From Erwinia sp. 198 (GTDB taxonomy: Bacteria; Pseudomonadota; Gammaproteobacteria; Enterobacterales; Enterobacteriaceae): a DNA stretch of 64,000 bases. A model generated the notes under the pieces. That model ran no database searches, was not told the DNA's origin, and saw nothing but the letters and a program-made list of their open reading frames with translations. Positions 10,231 through 18,784 of the stretch are shown here, one piece after another. Location: the NCBI RefSeq assembly GCF_003937915.1, contig NZ_RHUM01000016.1, positions 25,757 to 89,756 of the forward strand, given 5' to 3'. A program made the position numbers and the translations under genes. Position 1 is the first letter of the stretch, and the number at the start of each line of letters is the position of its first letter.

Positions 10231-10329
10231 ATGGACAGTTTGTTCATTTCACTGATACTCCCTGCATTTTCCCGCCCCCGGCTTGCCTGCCGTCCCGTCT
10301 CTGACCAGCACTGGCGTTTCGCGCTGTAG
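10231..10329 (+). CDS. Candidate leader ORF upstream of mdtJI (MdtU-like position)
   Basis: This 32-codon ORF starts at ATG 10231 and ends at TAG 10327-10329, 67 bases before the mdtJ ATG. It encodes [18 protein letters not shown] followed by [14 protein letters not shown]. The hydrophobic N-half and Arg/aromatic-rich C-half resemble regulatory leader peptides. E. coli mdtJI is reported to have an upstream ORF, mdtU, that mediates spermidine control; I do not recall that peptide's sequence, so homology is by position only. A GGATGAG about 10 bases upstream could be the ribosome site. A nine-codon ORF (10197-10226) ends just before it. Translation is unproven. Confidence 0.45.
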   Translation: MDSLFISLILPAFSRPRLACRPVSDQHWRFAL

Positions 10330-10396
10330 CGCACTCTCTACGGATTTTCTGCCGCGCATCAATTGCGCTAATTATTTCAGTTTCCGGAGAGAGAAA

Positions 10397-10747
10397 ATGT
10401 TTTATTGGTTATTGTTGGCGCTTGCCATCGTTTTTGAAATTGTTGGCACGCTGGCCATGAAATGGGCCAGCCTTAACGGTCACGCCGCCGGTTATTTTTT
10501 TATGCTGGCCATGATCGCCCTTTCTTATATTACTTTGTGTTTCGCCGTTAAAAAAATCGCGCTGGGCGTGGCCTATGCTATTTGGGAAGGCGTGGGCGTC
10601 CTGTGTATTACGCTGTTCAGCGTCATGCTGTTTGGCGAGGCGCTGCCCCTGATGAAAGTGGTCGGACTGGCGACGCTGGTGACCGGTATCGTACTGGTGA
10701 AGTCGGGTACGGTAAGCCGCAAGGAGGCCAGCCATGCTGCCGCTTAA
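10397..10747 (+). CDS. mdtJ: Spermidine export protein subunit MdtJ
   Basis: This small multidrug resistance (SMR) subunit has 116 residues and four transmembrane helices. It starts [21 protein letters not shown], with Glu14 the conserved membrane-embedded acid of SMR proteins. [11 protein letters not shown] is the GG7/loop signature as in E. coli MdtJ. It pairs with MdtI to export spermidine. GGAGAGAG precedes the ATG. The frame is open upstream to 10283, but that part overlaps the leader ORF and is not SMR-like. The 3' end overlaps mdtI by 14 bases, indicating coupled translation. Confidence 0.95.
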   Translation: MFYWLLLALAIVFEIVGTLAMKWASLNGHAAGYFFMLAMIALSYITLCFAVKKIALGVAYAIWEGVGVLCITLFSVMLFGEALPLMKVVGLATLVTGIVLVKSGTVSRKEASHAAA

Positions 10748-11063
10748 CGGGACGCACCTGGCCTGGCTGGCGCTCGCCGTGGTGCTGGAAATCCTGGCCA
10801 ATATTTTTCTTAAATATTCGAACGGCTTTCGCCGCCCGCTGTATGGCCTGTCGTCGATTGTTGCCGTGCTGGCTGCCTTTAGCGCGCTGGCGCAGGCGGT
10901 TAAAGGTATCGATCTGTCGGTAGCCTATGCGCTGTGGGGAGGTTTCGGTATCGTCGCGACGGCGGCGGCAGGCTGGATACTGTTTGGTCAGCGTCTGAGC
11001 CGCCGCGGCTGGTTCGGCCTGGGCGTACTGCTGGTCGGAATGGTGTTGATCAAGCTTGCCTGA
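10734..11063 (+). CDS. mdtI: Spermidine export protein subunit MdtI
   Basis: This 109-residue SMR partner of MdtJ has four helices. It reads [19 protein letters not shown] with Glu19 as the conserved acid, and [20 protein letters not shown] as in E. coli MdtI. It overlaps the end of mdtJ and is followed by a hairpin shared with the convergent corA. In E. coli mdtJI lies elsewhere on the chromosome (about 36 min); here the pair sits between rarD and corA. Confidence 0.95.
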   Translation: MLPLNGTHLAWLALAVVLEILANIFLKYSNGFRRPLYGLSSIVAVLAAFSALAQAVKGIDLSVAYALWGGFGIVATAAAGWILFGQRLSRRGWFGLGVLLVGMVLIKLA

Positions 11064-11068
11064 GAGTG

Positions 11069-11092
11069 GAGAGCGTCCCCGAACGCTCTCTT
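11069..11092. terminator. Terminator between convergent mdtI and corA
   Basis: GAGAGCGT (11069-11076) pairs with ACGCTCTC (11083-11090) around a six-base loop, followed by only two Ts on the plus strand. It lies between the mdtI and corA stop codons. Confidence 0.5.
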
Positions 11093-11100
11093 ATCGTCTG

Positions 11101-12054
11101 CTACAGCCAGTTTTTACGCTTGAAATAGGCGTAAGGCGCCAGGCCCGCCAGGATCATCAGGCAGATAGCACCCGGATAGCCGAAGCTCCACTTCAACTCC
11201 GGCATAAACTCAAAGTTCATGCCGTAGCTGGAAGCAACCAGCGTTGGCGGCAGAAACACTACCGATACCACCGAGAAGATTTTGATAATGCGGTTCTGCT
11301 CGATATTGATAAAGCCCATCGCCGCCTGCATCAGGAAGTTGACCTTCTGGAACAGCGATTCGTTGTGCGGCAGTAGCGATTCGATATCGCGCAGTATCTC
11401 GCGCGCCTGCTCCAGCTGATTGCCCGGCAGACGCGCCTTGCGCACCAGGAAGTTCAGCGCGCGCTGGGTATCCATCAGGCACAGGCGCACTTTCCAGCCA
11501 ATGTCTTCCAGCTCGGCCAGCGTGGAGAGCGCGGCATCGAACTCATCGCCCTGCTGGCCTTCCATAATCACGCGGCTGAGCTTTTCCAGATCGCTGTAAA
11601 TGTTTTCGATTTCGTCTGCCAGCTGTTCGATTTTGGTTTCAAACAGATCCAGCAGCAGCTCATACGCATTGCCGTCGGTCAGCACCTGGTTACGCGCGCG
11701 CATACGATAAAGACGGAACGCGGGCAGTTCGCGTTCGCGCAGCGTATAGAGGCGACCGTCGCGGATAGTAAAGGCTACGGTGGAGTTGCCCGCGTGATCT
11801 TCCGCATCTTCGTAGAAGAAAAAGGAGTGGATATGCAGGCCATCTTCATCTTCAAAAAAGCGCGCGGAGGCCTCGATATCTTCCAGCTCGGGGCGGGTCG
11901 CCAGGCTTTGGCCCAGCTCGTTCTGTACGCGGTCGCGCTCGGTATCGATCGGTTCGATCAAATCGACCCAGACCGAACTGGACAGTTCGTCCGTGGTTTC
12001 TTCCAGCTCCAGGCGGGCAAGGCGGCTTTGATCAAGTTTAAATGCGCTCAGCAT
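11101..12054 (-). CDS. corA: Magnesium/cobalt transport protein CorA
   Basis: CorA is the homopentameric Mg2+ channel of the inner membrane. The 317-residue product matches E. coli CorA (316 aa). It has a large N-terminal cytoplasmic funnel domain, a long coiled-coil helix ([20 protein letters not shown]) and two C-terminal helices. The signature [11 protein letters not shown] is at the mouth of the pore, and a basic tail (KRKNWL) ends the protein. The ATG is preceded by GGGAG. The 370-base upstream region on the minus strand holds a short ORF and three hairpins, consistent with a Mg2+-responsive leader. Confidence 0.97.
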   Translation of the reverse strand: MLSAFKLDQSRLARLELEETTDELSSSVWVDLIEPIDTERDRVQNELGQSLATRPELEDIEASARFFEDEDGLHIHSFFFYEDAEDHAGNSTVAFTIRDGRLYTLRERELPAFRLYRMRARNQVLTDGNAYELLLDLFETKIEQLADEIENIYSDLEKLSRVIMEGQQGDEFDAALSTLAELEDIGWKVRLCLMDTQRALNFLVRKARLPGNQLEQAREILRDIESLLPHNESLFQKVNFLMQAAMGFINIEQNRIIKIFSVVSVVFLPPTLVASSYGMNFEFMPELKWSFGYPGAICLMILAGLAPYAYFKRKNWL

Positions 12055-12213
12055 AGCTGTACTCCCAATTCGTCATAGCGTGGGACGCGCCTGAACACGG
12101 GGAATCTGACTCAGAGCGAAGCGGGATGCGGGTCGCCAACAACCACGAAGGCTATCGGCAGAGGAGGATAGCCTTAGGAGTTGTACCTGTTTTCCAGGTC
12201 AATGAGCCAGTAT

Positions 12214-12264
12214 CTACTGGGTGTGTCCAAGGCGAATGTCCTCTGAGGGTGATAGTGCGCGCAT
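12214..12264 (-). CDS. Candidate corA leader peptide (CorL-like)
   Basis: A 16-codon ORF encodes MRALSPSEDIRLGHTQ and ends in TAG inside the first leader hairpin. It lies about 160 bases upstream of corA on the same strand. Size and placement resemble Salmonella corL (17 codons). No strong ribosome binding site is visible, and I cannot verify sequence similarity to CorL from memory, so the call rests on position and structure. Confidence 0.4.
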   Translation of the reverse strand: MRALSPSEDIRLGHTQ

Positions 12265-12384
12265 GTTACGCTGTGCTGAAAATGGCGTCAACAGCCAGCC
12301 GGGAGAAACGAAGCGGCAGGCACGGGCATCCCCGCCGACCGCCGAAGAAAGCGCGCAGGCGGCGCTGAAGCAGCGAAGGGGAAA

Positions 12385-12417
12385 ACCCCAAAGGCGGCGC
12401 GGGGTTAGCCGCGCCGC
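12385..12417 (-). terminator. uvrD terminator
   Basis: GCGGCGCGG (12394-12402) pairs with CCGCGCCGC (12409-12417) just after the uvrD stop. Read on the minus strand, the stem is followed by CTTTGGGGTTTT, so the U-run is interrupted. Confidence 0.5.
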
Positions 12418-12424
12418 AGCGGGA

Positions 12425-14587
12425 TCACACCGTTTCTAACTTCGCGTAGGCGGCCACCAGCCATTTGATGCCCTGGCCCTGGAAAGCAACCTGTAACCGG
12501 CTGTGATCGCCGCTGCCTTCCAGATTGACGATGGTGCCCTCGCCGAATTTAGCGTGGCGCACCCGCTGGCCAAGCGCAAAACCGCTGTCGTTTTGCGTAA
12601 CCGGCGTGCCCATCCGCTGATGGTTAACCGGACGGCTGACGCTGGCGCGCAGGCGAACTTCCTCCACGCACTCTTCCGGCAGCTCGCCGACAAAGCGGGA
12701 AGGCCGGTGATAAACCTCTTTGCCATACAGCCGACGCGTTTCCGCATAGGTCAGCGTTAGCTTCTGCATGGCGCGCGTGACGCCAACGTAGGCCAGGCGA
12801 CGCTCTTCCTCCAGCCTGCCGCCCTCTTCCAGCGACATCTGGCTCGGGAACATGCCCTCTTCCATTCCCACGATAAAGACCTGGCGGAACTCCAGGCCCT
12901 TAGCCGCATGCATGGTCATCAGCTGCACCGCATCCTGCCATTTGTCCGCCTGGCCTTCGCCCGCCTCCAGCGCCGCGTGGGAAAGAAACGCCTGCAGCGG
13001 CATCAGGTCTTCGTCTTCATCCTGATAGCTGTACTGCCGCGTGGCGTTGACCAGCTCCTCAAGGTTTTCGATACGCGCCTGGCCTTTTTCGCCTTTTTCC
13101 TGCTCGTACATCAGCCACAGGCCGGAATCTTTGATCACCCGGTCAGTCTGCACGTGCAGCGGCATTTCGCTGGTTTCCTGCGCCAGCGAGTCCACCAGTT
13201 CGGTGAAGCGCTGCAGCGCCGAAGCGGCACGGCCGGCCAGCGCTTTCTCCTGAAGCAGAACGCGGGCGGTCTGCCACAGCGTCAGCTGGCGCTCACGCGC
13301 CGTTTGCCGCACCACGTCCAGCGTGCGATCGCCGATGCCGCGAGTCGGCGTGTTGACCACACGCTCGAAAGCGGCGTCGTCGTTACGGTTGGCGATCAGC
13401 CGCAGGTAGGCCAGCGAATCTTTGATTTCCTGACGCTCGAAGAAGCGCATTCCACCGTAGATACGGTAAGGCATACTGGTTTGCAGCAGTGCCTCTTCCA
13501 GCACGCGCGACTGGGCGTTACTGCGATAGAGAATGGCGCAGTCGTTAAGCGCGCCGCCGCTTTCCATCCACACCTTGATGCGGTTCACCACGAAGCGGGC
13601 TTCGTCCAGCTCGTTGAACGCGCAGTAGATAGAAATCGGCTCGCCGTCGCTGCCATCCGTCCACAGCTCTTTCCCCAGACGACCGTTATTGTTGGCAATC
13701 AGGGCGTTGGCCGCCTTCAGAATATTATTGGTGGAGCGGTAGTTCTGCTCCAGACGGATAGTCTGCGCGCCGTGAAAATCGTTAAGAAAACGCTGGATAT
13801 TCTCAACCTGCGCGCCGCGCCAGCCGTAGATCGACTGATCGTCATCGCCTACGATGATGACTTTTCCGCTGTCGCCCGCCAGCATTCTGATCCAGGCGTA
13901 CTGGATATTGTTGGTATCCTGAAATTCGTCCACCAGGATATTGGTGAAGCGCTCGCGGTAGTGGTTAAGGATATGCGGCTTGTTCAGCCACAGCTCGTGC
14001 GCGCGCAGCAGCAGCTCGGCGAAATCCACCAGCCCGGCGCGGTCGCAGGCTTCCTGGTAGGCCTGATAGATACGCAGCCACGTCTGCTCAACGGGATTGC
14101 CGTAGCTCTCAATGTGCTTTGGCCGCAGGCCTTCGTCTTTTTTGCCGTTGATGTACCACATGGCCTGGCGGGCGGGCCACTGTTTCTCATCCAGATTCAT
14201 CGCTTTGATCAGGCGTTTTAATAAGCGCATCTGATCTTCGCTGTCGAGTATCTGAAAATCCTGCGGCAGGTTGGCATCCAGGTGGTGCGCGCGCAGCAGG
14301 CGGTGCGCCAGGCCGTGGAAGGTGCCGATCCACATGCCGCCCTGGCTGGTGCCGATCAGCTGCTCGATACGGTGGCGCATCTCGGCGGCGGCCTTATTGG
14401 TAAAGGTCACGGCCATGATGGAGTAAGGCGAACAGTTTTCAACCCCCAGCAGCCAGGCGATGCGGTGAACCAGCACGCGAGTCTTGCCGCTGCCCGCCCC
14501 CGCAAGCACCAGCAAATTGCTGCGCGGCGCGGCTACGGCCTCGCGTTGTTTGTCATTCAAGCCGTCGAGAAGGTCAGAAACGTCCAT
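12425..14587 (-). CDS. uvrD: DNA helicase II UvrD
   Basis: UvrD is an SF1A 3'-5' helicase that removes UvrC and nicked oligomers in excision repair and unwinds DNA in mismatch repair. The 720-residue product equals E. coli UvrD. Motifs seen are Walker [21 protein letters not shown] (Walker B), [14 protein letters not shown] and LEQNYRST, with TMHAAKGLEF and RRLAYVGVTRA near the C-terminal third. The Tudor-like tail (VRHAKFGEGTIVNLEG) contacts RNA polymerase in E. coli. ATG 14587 (MDVSDLL) matches the family; a GTG six bases upstream is possible. A LexA-like box lies upstream. Confidence 0.97.
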   Translation of the reverse strand: MDVSDLLDGLNDKQREAVAAPRSNLLVLAGAGSGKTRVLVHRIAWLLGVENCSPYSIMAVTFTNKAAAEMRHRIEQLIGTSQGGMWIGTFHGLAHRLLRAHHLDANLPQDFQILDSEDQMRLLKRLIKAMNLDEKQWPARQAMWYINGKKDEGLRPKHIESYGNPVEQTWLRIYQAYQEACDRAGLVDFAELLLRAHELWLNKPHILNHYRERFTNILVDEFQDTNNIQYAWIRMLAGDSGKVIIVGDDDQSIYGWRGAQVENIQRFLNDFHGAQTIRLEQNYRSTNNILKAANALIANNNGRLGKELWTDGSDGEPISIYCAFNELDEARFVVNRIKVWMESGGALNDCAILYRSNAQSRVLEEALLQTSMPYRIYGGMRFFERQEIKDSLAYLRLIANRNDDAAFERVVNTPTRGIGDRTLDVVRQTARERQLTLWQTARVLLQEKALAGRAASALQRFTELVDSLAQETSEMPLHVQTDRVIKDSGLWLMYEQEKGEKGQARIENLEELVNATRQYSYQDEDEDLMPLQAFLSHAALEAGEGQADKWQDAVQLMTMHAAKGLEFRQVFIVGMEEGMFPSQMSLEEGGRLEEERRLAYVGVTRAMQKLTLTYAETRRLYGKEVYHRPSRFVGELPEECVEEVRLRASVSRPVNHQRMGTPVTQNDSGFALGQRVRHAKFGEGTIVNLEGSGDHSRLQVAFQGQGIKWLVAAYAKLETV

Positions 14588-14621
14588 AAGCACCGTCAGA
14601 TTAGGGGAAGCTGTTGCTCCA

Positions 14622-14637
14622 CTGGATATTTAACCAG
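14622..14637. promoter_or_regulatory. LexA (SOS) box upstream of uvrD
   Basis: CTGGATATTTAACCAG fits CTG-N10-CAG with an AT-rich centre and lies 35 bases before the uvrD ATG. E. coli uvrD has a LexA box at the matching position, and SOS induction of uvrD is established there. Its location inside the short yigB-uvrD gap means uvrD can be driven separately from the dapF operon. Confidence 0.7.
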
Positions 14638-14641
14638 CGTA

Positions 14642-15358
14642 TTATAACAACGCGGTCAGGGATGCCAACTGCGAAATTTCCAGCGTGGGCAGCAGGCGAC
14701 TGTCGCTGGCCTGCATCAGGTTGTGATGATGCAGGTTGATCCAGCACGCCTGCATTCCGCAGCGCACGGCGCCAGCCACGTCCGTAGTAAGATCGTCGCC
14801 CACGTGCAGAATGCTATGTAAAGGCAGGCTAAGCTTTTCTGCCGCCAGGTGATACATATCGTGATAAGGCTTGGCGCGGCCGTGCGGCCCGGCTCGCAGA
14901 ATAAATTTGAAGTATTTATCCAGCCCGAACAGGTGCGGCTCGGCGTTGCCGTTGGTGATCGCCACCAGCGGGATTTTCGCGGCCAGCGCGGCCAGCGTGC
15001 TGTGCGTTTCGGCCGGCACCTCGATTTGGCTGCGCCAGTGGGCGAAGTGTGCCATCACCGCGCGCGCGCCTTTTTCCGCTTCCGACGCGTTAAGGCCACT
15101 ATTCAGCATCGCCAGCTCCACCGCGCGGCGACGCCATTCGCTGACGTCGTGATAGATGTCCGGCTCCTGTTCAAGCAGGCTGTCGCGCAGCTGCTGGTAC
15201 TCTAAGGGGCTGAACTCGTTCAGTGCCGGATGATAGGCCTGCAAAAACGCGTGGGTTTCTTTGGCGGTGCGGCTGATTACCGGCCGATTATCGTACAGCG
15301 TATCATCCAGATCGAAGGTCATGGCCGCGATCGGCCGCAGCGAACGGTAAAAATGCAT
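14642..15358 (-). CDS. yigB: HAD phosphatase YigB (riboflavin pathway phosphatase)
   Basis: This 238-residue HAD hydrolase has motif [14 protein letters not shown], motif [12 protein letters not shown], the KP of [10 protein letters not shown] and motif [16 protein letters not shown]. It is collinear with E. coli YigB, which dephosphorylates FMN and 5-amino-6-(5-phosphoribitylamino)uracil. Its ATG overlaps the xerC stop (TGATG), so it is the distal gene of the dapF-yigA-xerC-yigB operon. Confidence 0.93.
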   Translation of the reverse strand: MHFYRSLRPIAAMTFDLDDTLYDNRPVISRTAKETHAFLQAYHPALNEFSPLEYQQLRDSLLEQEPDIYHDVSEWRRRAVELAMLNSGLNASEAEKGARAVMAHFAHWRSQIEVPAETHSTLAALAAKIPLVAITNGNAEPHLFGLDKYFKFILRAGPHGRAKPYHDMYHLAAEKLSLPLHSILHVGDDLTTDVAGAVRCGMQACWINLHHHNLMQASDSRLLPTLEISQLASLTALL

Positions 15359-16263
15359 CAGGTTTTTCCTCGTTTGGCACGGGGATGCGCGGCATCATAA
15401 ACCGAGGCCAGATGTTGAAAATCAAGGTGGGTATAGATTTGGGTCGTGGTGAGATTGGCGTGGCCCAGCAGCTCCTGTACGGCGCGCAAATCGCCGCTCG
15501 ACTCCAGCATATGCGTCGCAAAAGAGTGGCGCAGCTTGTGCGGATGAATATGGCTGGACAGCCCCTGCTTCACGCCCCACTCCGCAAAACGCTTTTGCAC
15601 ATTGCGGGTGGAAATGCGCTTGCCCTGTTTTGACAGAAACAGCGCGTTATCGGATGGCGCGAACAGCTCGCGCAGGGCCAGCCAGCGCTCCGTCCATTCC
15701 ACCGCCAATCGGCCAATCGGCAGGCGGCGCTCTTTGCTGCCCTTGCCGGAAACCCACACTTCGCCAGAGGCCAGATCGAGATGGGAAATATCGATGCCGA
15801 CCAGTTCAGACAGGCGCAGCCCGGCGCCGTACATGACTTCCAGCATGGCGCGATCGCGCACCGCCAGCGGGTCGTTCAGATCGATATCCAGCAGGCGGTC
15901 AACCTCGTCCACATCGATATTTTTCGGCAGATGCCGGGAAGCGCGCGGCGTGGCGACGCCCTTGGCCGGGTTAGCTTTCAGCTTGCCCTGGCTGATTTGC
16001 CAGTCCAGAAAGCTGCGCAGCGCGGAAAGACGTAGCGCCAGGCTGGCGGGTTTAAGGCCGCCACGGCGGCTGCGCGCGGCCAGCGCGCGTACCTGGGCGG
16101 CGTCCAGCTTCTCCCAGGCGGCGAGCTTCATCTCATCCAGCAGGGTAATACAGGCGCTCAGCTGTCGCTCGTAGCTAATCTGCGTGAGCGGGCTGAGCTG
16201 GCGCTCGACTTTCAGGTAGCGCAGGAAGCCCTCTACGGCTGGCTGTAGAGGAGACGCGTTCAT
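15358..16263 (-). CDS. xerC: Site-specific tyrosine recombinase XerC
   Basis: XerC acts with XerD and FtsK at dif to resolve chromosome dimers. The 301-residue product has an N-terminal SAM-like core-binding domain and a C-terminal catalytic domain. All catalytic residues are visible: Arg150 (GAGLRLSE), Lys174 (GKGSKERR), His242 and Arg245 ([12 protein letters not shown]), His268 (LLGHANL) and the nucleophile Tyr277 (QIYTHL). Start and stop overlap yigA and yigB by 4 bases and 1 base, which indicates tight coupling. Confidence 0.97.
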   Translation of the reverse strand: MNASPLQPAVEGFLRYLKVERQLSPLTQISYERQLSACITLLDEMKLAAWEKLDAAQVRALAARSRRGGLKPASLALRLSALRSFLDWQISQGKLKANPAKGVATPRASRHLPKNIDVDEVDRLLDIDLNDPLAVRDRAMLEVMYGAGLRLSELVGIDISHLDLASGEVWVSGKGSKERRLPIGRLAVEWTERWLALRELFAPSDNALFLSKQGKRISTRNVQKRFAEWGVKQGLSSHIHPHKLRHSFATHMLESSGDLRAVQELLGHANLTTTQIYTHLDFQHLASVYDAAHPRAKRGKT

Positions 16264-16961
16264 ACCCTTTCCACCCAGCGCTGCAGCAGCTCTGGCAGCA
16301 TATGCGAAAGGTGCTGCAAAAGCACCGTGCCCATGCCGGACTGATAGTGCTGGCTGTCACGGCTGCTGAAGATCAGCACGCCCAGCTCGCCGCGCTCGCC
16401 CAGCAACGACATCGCCACCGAGCCGACCGCTTTGGCCTGCGGTAACAGCAGCAGCAGTTCCGGGCCGTTAAGGCTGCCCAGATAGTGCTGCTGCTTGCCC
16501 AGACGCTGAATGCGTACCGGCTCGAACGCCTGCCGCGACAGCGCCAGCTGCGTAAAGTCGGACGGCGCGCCAATCCGCCACTTTTCGCTGAACAGCCGCA
16601 CGTTGGCGCCCGCCAGCCCCAGCTCGCGCGCCCAGCGATGCAGGCGGTTGAGCATCTCGTGCAGGCTGTCGGCCGCCGCCAGCCGCGTTTGCAAGGTCAA
16701 AAGCTGTTCGAACAGCCGATGATTGGCGCTGGCCTGCTCCATCAGCAGCGTAATTTCCTCTTCCAGCTGCGCAATCTGGTGACGTTGGCGGCTGAGCTGC
16801 CACTCCACCAGCGAAACCGTGCCGCGTACCGGATGCGGTATCACCATTTGCTCGACCTGACGGGCATTGCGGATAAAGAAATCCGGGTTTTGCAGCAGGT
16901 AATCGCTCACCACGCGATCGTCCAACAGGATATCGCTGGCGGCCTCGCTGACATGTTTCAT
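16260..16961 (-). CDS. yigA: DUF484 family protein YigA
   Basis: This 233-residue protein matches E. coli YigA (DUF484, GAF-like fold). It begins [20 protein letters not shown] and contains [11 protein letters not shown], typical of the family, followed by a predicted coiled coil ([20 protein letters not shown]). No catalytic role is established; conservation next to dapF and xerC is the main clue. The ATG overlaps the dapF stop (ATGA), which decides the start over a longer open frame upstream. Confidence 0.92.
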   Translation of the reverse strand: MKHVSEAASDILLDDRVVSDYLLQNPDFFIRNARQVEQMVIPHPVRGTVSLVEWQLSRQRHQIAQLEEEITLLMEQASANHRLFEQLLTLQTRLAAADSLHEMLNRLHRWARELGLAGANVRLFSEKWRIGAPSDFTQLALSRQAFEPVRIQRLGKQQHYLGSLNGPELLLLLPQAKAVGSVAMSLLGERGELGVLIFSSRDSQHYQSGMGTVLLQHLSHMLPELLQRWVERV

Positions 16962-17782
16962 AGATGAATAAATCCGTCGTAAACGTGAGTGGCCGGGCCG
17001 GTCATATAGAGCGGATGTCCCGGCCCTTTCCAGGCGATATGCAGGCTGCCGCCGGGCAGATCGACGCGGACCTTTTCCGCCAGCAGGCTTTGCTGAATGC
17101 CGACCGCTACCGCCGCACAGGCGCCGCTGCCGCACGCCTGGGTTTCGCCCGCGCCGCGCTCGTAAACGCGCAGGCAGATATGCTCGCGGCTGACCACCTC
17201 CATAAAGCCGACGTTAACGCGTTCAGGAAAACGCTCGTGGCTTTCCAGCACCGGCCCTAAGCTTTCTACTCGCGCCGTTTTCACGCTGTCGACCTGTAAT
17301 ACGCAATGCGGGTTGCCCATCGATACCACGCCGCACATCACCGTCTGCTCTGCCACGCGCATCAGATAGAGGCTTTCCGCCTTGTTCGCGCGAAAAGGCA
17401 CCTGCTGCGGCTCAAAATTCGGCTCGCCCATGTTGACGCATACCAACTCATCCGGCGTGACGCTCAGCACCATGCGCCCGGTCTGCGTGCTGACGCGGAT
17501 CTCGCTTTTATTGGTCAGCCCTTTCAGGCGAACAAAGCGGGCGAAACAGCGCGCGCCGTTGCCGCACTGCGCCACTTCGCTGCCGTCGGCGTTGAAAATG
17601 CGGTAGTGAAAATCCAGGTCGGGATCGTAAGGCGGCTCTACGATCAGCAGCTGATCGAAGCCGATCCCCAGATGCCGATCCGCCAGTCGCCGGATCAGTT
17701 CAGGAGAAAAATAGACGTTTTGCGTCACGGCATCGACCACCATAAAGTCATTGCCCAGACCGTGCATTTTGGAGAACTGCAT
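16958..17782 (-). CDS. dapF: Diaminopimelate epimerase DapF
   Basis: DapF interconverts LL- and meso-diaminopimelate for lysine and peptidoglycan synthesis. The 274-residue product equals E. coli DapF. The two catalytic cysteines lie in [10 protein letters not shown] (Cys73) and [12 protein letters not shown] (Cys217), each in the family's CGN/CGS signature. ATG 17782 ([12 protein letters not shown]) is preceded by TGGAG at eight bases; an in-frame ATG 24 bases upstream would add eight extra residues. It lies 27 bases downstream of lptM. Confidence 0.97.
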   Translation of the reverse strand: MQFSKMHGLGNDFMVVDAVTQNVYFSPELIRRLADRHLGIGFDQLLIVEPPYDPDLDFHYRIFNADGSEVAQCGNGARCFARFVRLKGLTNKSEIRVSTQTGRMVLSVTPDELVCVNMGEPNFEPQQVPFRANKAESLYLMRVAEQTVMCGVVSMGNPHCVLQVDSVKTARVESLGPVLESHERFPERVNVGFMEVVSREHICLRVYERGAGETQACGSGACAAVAVGIQQSLLAEKVRVDLPGGSLHIAWKGPGHPLYMTGPATHVYDGFIHL

Positions 17783-17809
17783 GTTTGGCTCCAGCGAGTG
17801 CGTCATGAG

Positions 17810-18046
17810 TTACTGAGCCGATTGCTGTTCCGCATCGGTAGTCGTTGACTGCTGCTGCGCGCCGGACGCCGTACCGCTGGCGATTTTTGGCGGTGTTCTG
17901 GCGCCGGCATTTTTTGGCGGTGTGGTCGCGCCGGCCTTTTTTGGCGGCTGCTCCTGCTTTGGAAAATAGAGAGGGCCTTTCAGTCCGCATCCCGCCAGGC
18001 TGACCACGGCCAGCGCCAGCGCCATCCGGCAAATCATCTTCTTCAT
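17810..18046 (-). CDS. lptM: LPS translocon assembly lipoprotein LptM (YifL)
   Basis: This 78-residue small lipoprotein has signal peptide MKKMICRMALALAVVSLAG and lipobox LAGC, followed by GCGLKGPLYFP, the invariant N-terminus of mature YifL/LptM. E. coli LptM promotes LptD oxidative maturation at the BAM complex. The tail here is unusual: a nine-residue unit recurs about three times (PPKKAGATT, PPKNAGART, PPKIASGT), making the protein longer than the 67-residue E. coli form. Upstream ATGs at 18061 and 18064 are possible starts. In E. coli, cyaY and cyaA lie beyond this gene; here a metabolic cassette intervenes. Confidence 0.92.
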   Translation of the reverse strand: MKKMICRMALALAVVSLAGCGLKGPLYFPKQEQPPKKAGATTPPKNAGARTPPKIASGTASGAQQQSTTTDAEQQSAQ

Positions 18047-18146
18047 GCTTGTTCTGCTCATCATTGCTGCCTGTTGGTAGACTATCATCGCAGGTGAAGT
18101 GCTAAAAGCAACAGGAAAAAGGCGAAGGTTGCAGAAAGGAAAGCGG

Positions 18147-18180
18147 TAAAAGGCCCGGCATCCTGTTTGCCGTGCCGGGC
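18147..18180 (-). terminator. Terminator of the KdgF-like cupin gene
   Basis: GCCCGGCA (18153-18160) and TGCCGGGC (18173-18180) form an 8-bp GC-rich stem. On the minus strand it is followed by CTTTTA, 20 bases past the cupin stop codon. Confidence 0.7.
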
Positions 18181-18199
18181 GAAAAGCGGCAGCGATGGG

Positions 18200-18520
18200 C
18201 TACAAAAAGTCTTCGCGCTGTGGCGTAAAAAGATCGATCAGTACGCCGCTTTCCAGGCAGACGCATCCGTGCGGTATATTCGGCTGCTTATATAAGCTGT
18301 CGCCCGCCCTCACCTCGCGCTGTTCCCTACCGATAATGAACAAAAACACGCCGGAACGCACCCAGGTTAGCTGTTCGTGGGGATGGCTGTGCATCGGGCC
18401 GATCGCGCCCTGCTCGAAACTGACCTCCACGCACATCAGCTTGCCGCCGTGCGCCAGCACGCGACGGGTGACCCCCTCGCCCGGTCTTTCCTGACGTGAA
18501 TCTTTATAAAAGAAAAACAT
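18200..18520 (-). CDS. KdgF-like cupin (unsaturated uronate processing, predicted)
   Basis: This 106-residue single-domain cupin has a metal-binding cluster HSHPHEQ (His44, His46, His48, Gln50) and His84 in IPHGCVCLE. The ending LIDLFTPQREDFL is typical of KdgF-type proteins. KdgF accelerates conversion of 4,5-unsaturated uronates from pectin or alginate lyases to the linear 5-keto-4-deoxyuronate. ATG 18520 (MFFFYKD) follows a GGGGG ribosome site; the longer upstream frame is not cupin-like. It is divergent from the RhaS-like regulator and close to the predicted lyase and transporter. The enzyme class is inferred; a sugar-isomerase or generic cupin role is possible. Confidence 0.7.
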   Translation of the reverse strand: MFFFYKDSRQERPGEGVTRRVLAHGGKLMCVEVSFEQGAIGPMHSHPHEQLTWVRSGVFLFIIGREQREVRAGDSLYKQPNIPHGCVCLESGVLIDLFTPQREDFL

Positions 18521-18596
18521 GCGTGTTCCCCCTGCAGTAAATTTGGCCGCTATTCTGCTCCGGCAGCAGTAATATTCCAGCCAGCGCAAGGCCAAC

Positions 18597-18612
18597 TGTG
18601 ACGGCTATCATG
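18597..18612. promoter_or_regulatory. CRP-like site between cupin and AraC-type regulator genes
   Basis: TGTGA-N6-TCATG matches eight of ten CRP core positions. It lies in the 264-base divergent region between the cupin (start 18520) and the AraC-type gene (start 18785). A near-identical core occurs at 22262-22277 before the transporter gene of the same cassette, which supports catabolite control. Confidence 0.5.
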
Positions 18613-18784
18613 CCGGTTTGTACAAAAGCGCAAACGGATGAGGCGGGATGGCGTAATAGTTATTCCCGCCGCGAGGCTGATTAATTTTTTATCGTTTTGT
18701 GATGGGCGGCAATTACAGGGCGGGCAGCCTGGCTGAAGATGACGATTTATTAGCAAACGACGTCCGTGATAAGGATATAAAGCA

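Larger units (their letters stand above)
12055..12425 (-). promoter_or_regulatory. corA 5' leader region with three tandem hairpins
   Basis: On the minus strand, three hairpins precede corA. They are CCAGTA-GA-TACTGG (12207-12220), ACCTG-N5-CAGGT (12185-12199) and GGCTATC-N10-GATAGCC (12150-12173). The first overlaps the stop of a 16-codon ORF (12214-12264). Salmonella corA is known to have a leader ORF (corL) whose translation controls Rho-dependent termination in the leader; this layout fits that model. Nothing else gene-like is seen here apart from the uvrD terminator. Confidence 0.5.

Noticed and set aside
12908..14221. 437-codon open frame on the plus strand
   Set aside because: Antisense to uvrD, with a His/Gln/Arg-rich composition typical of shadow frames.
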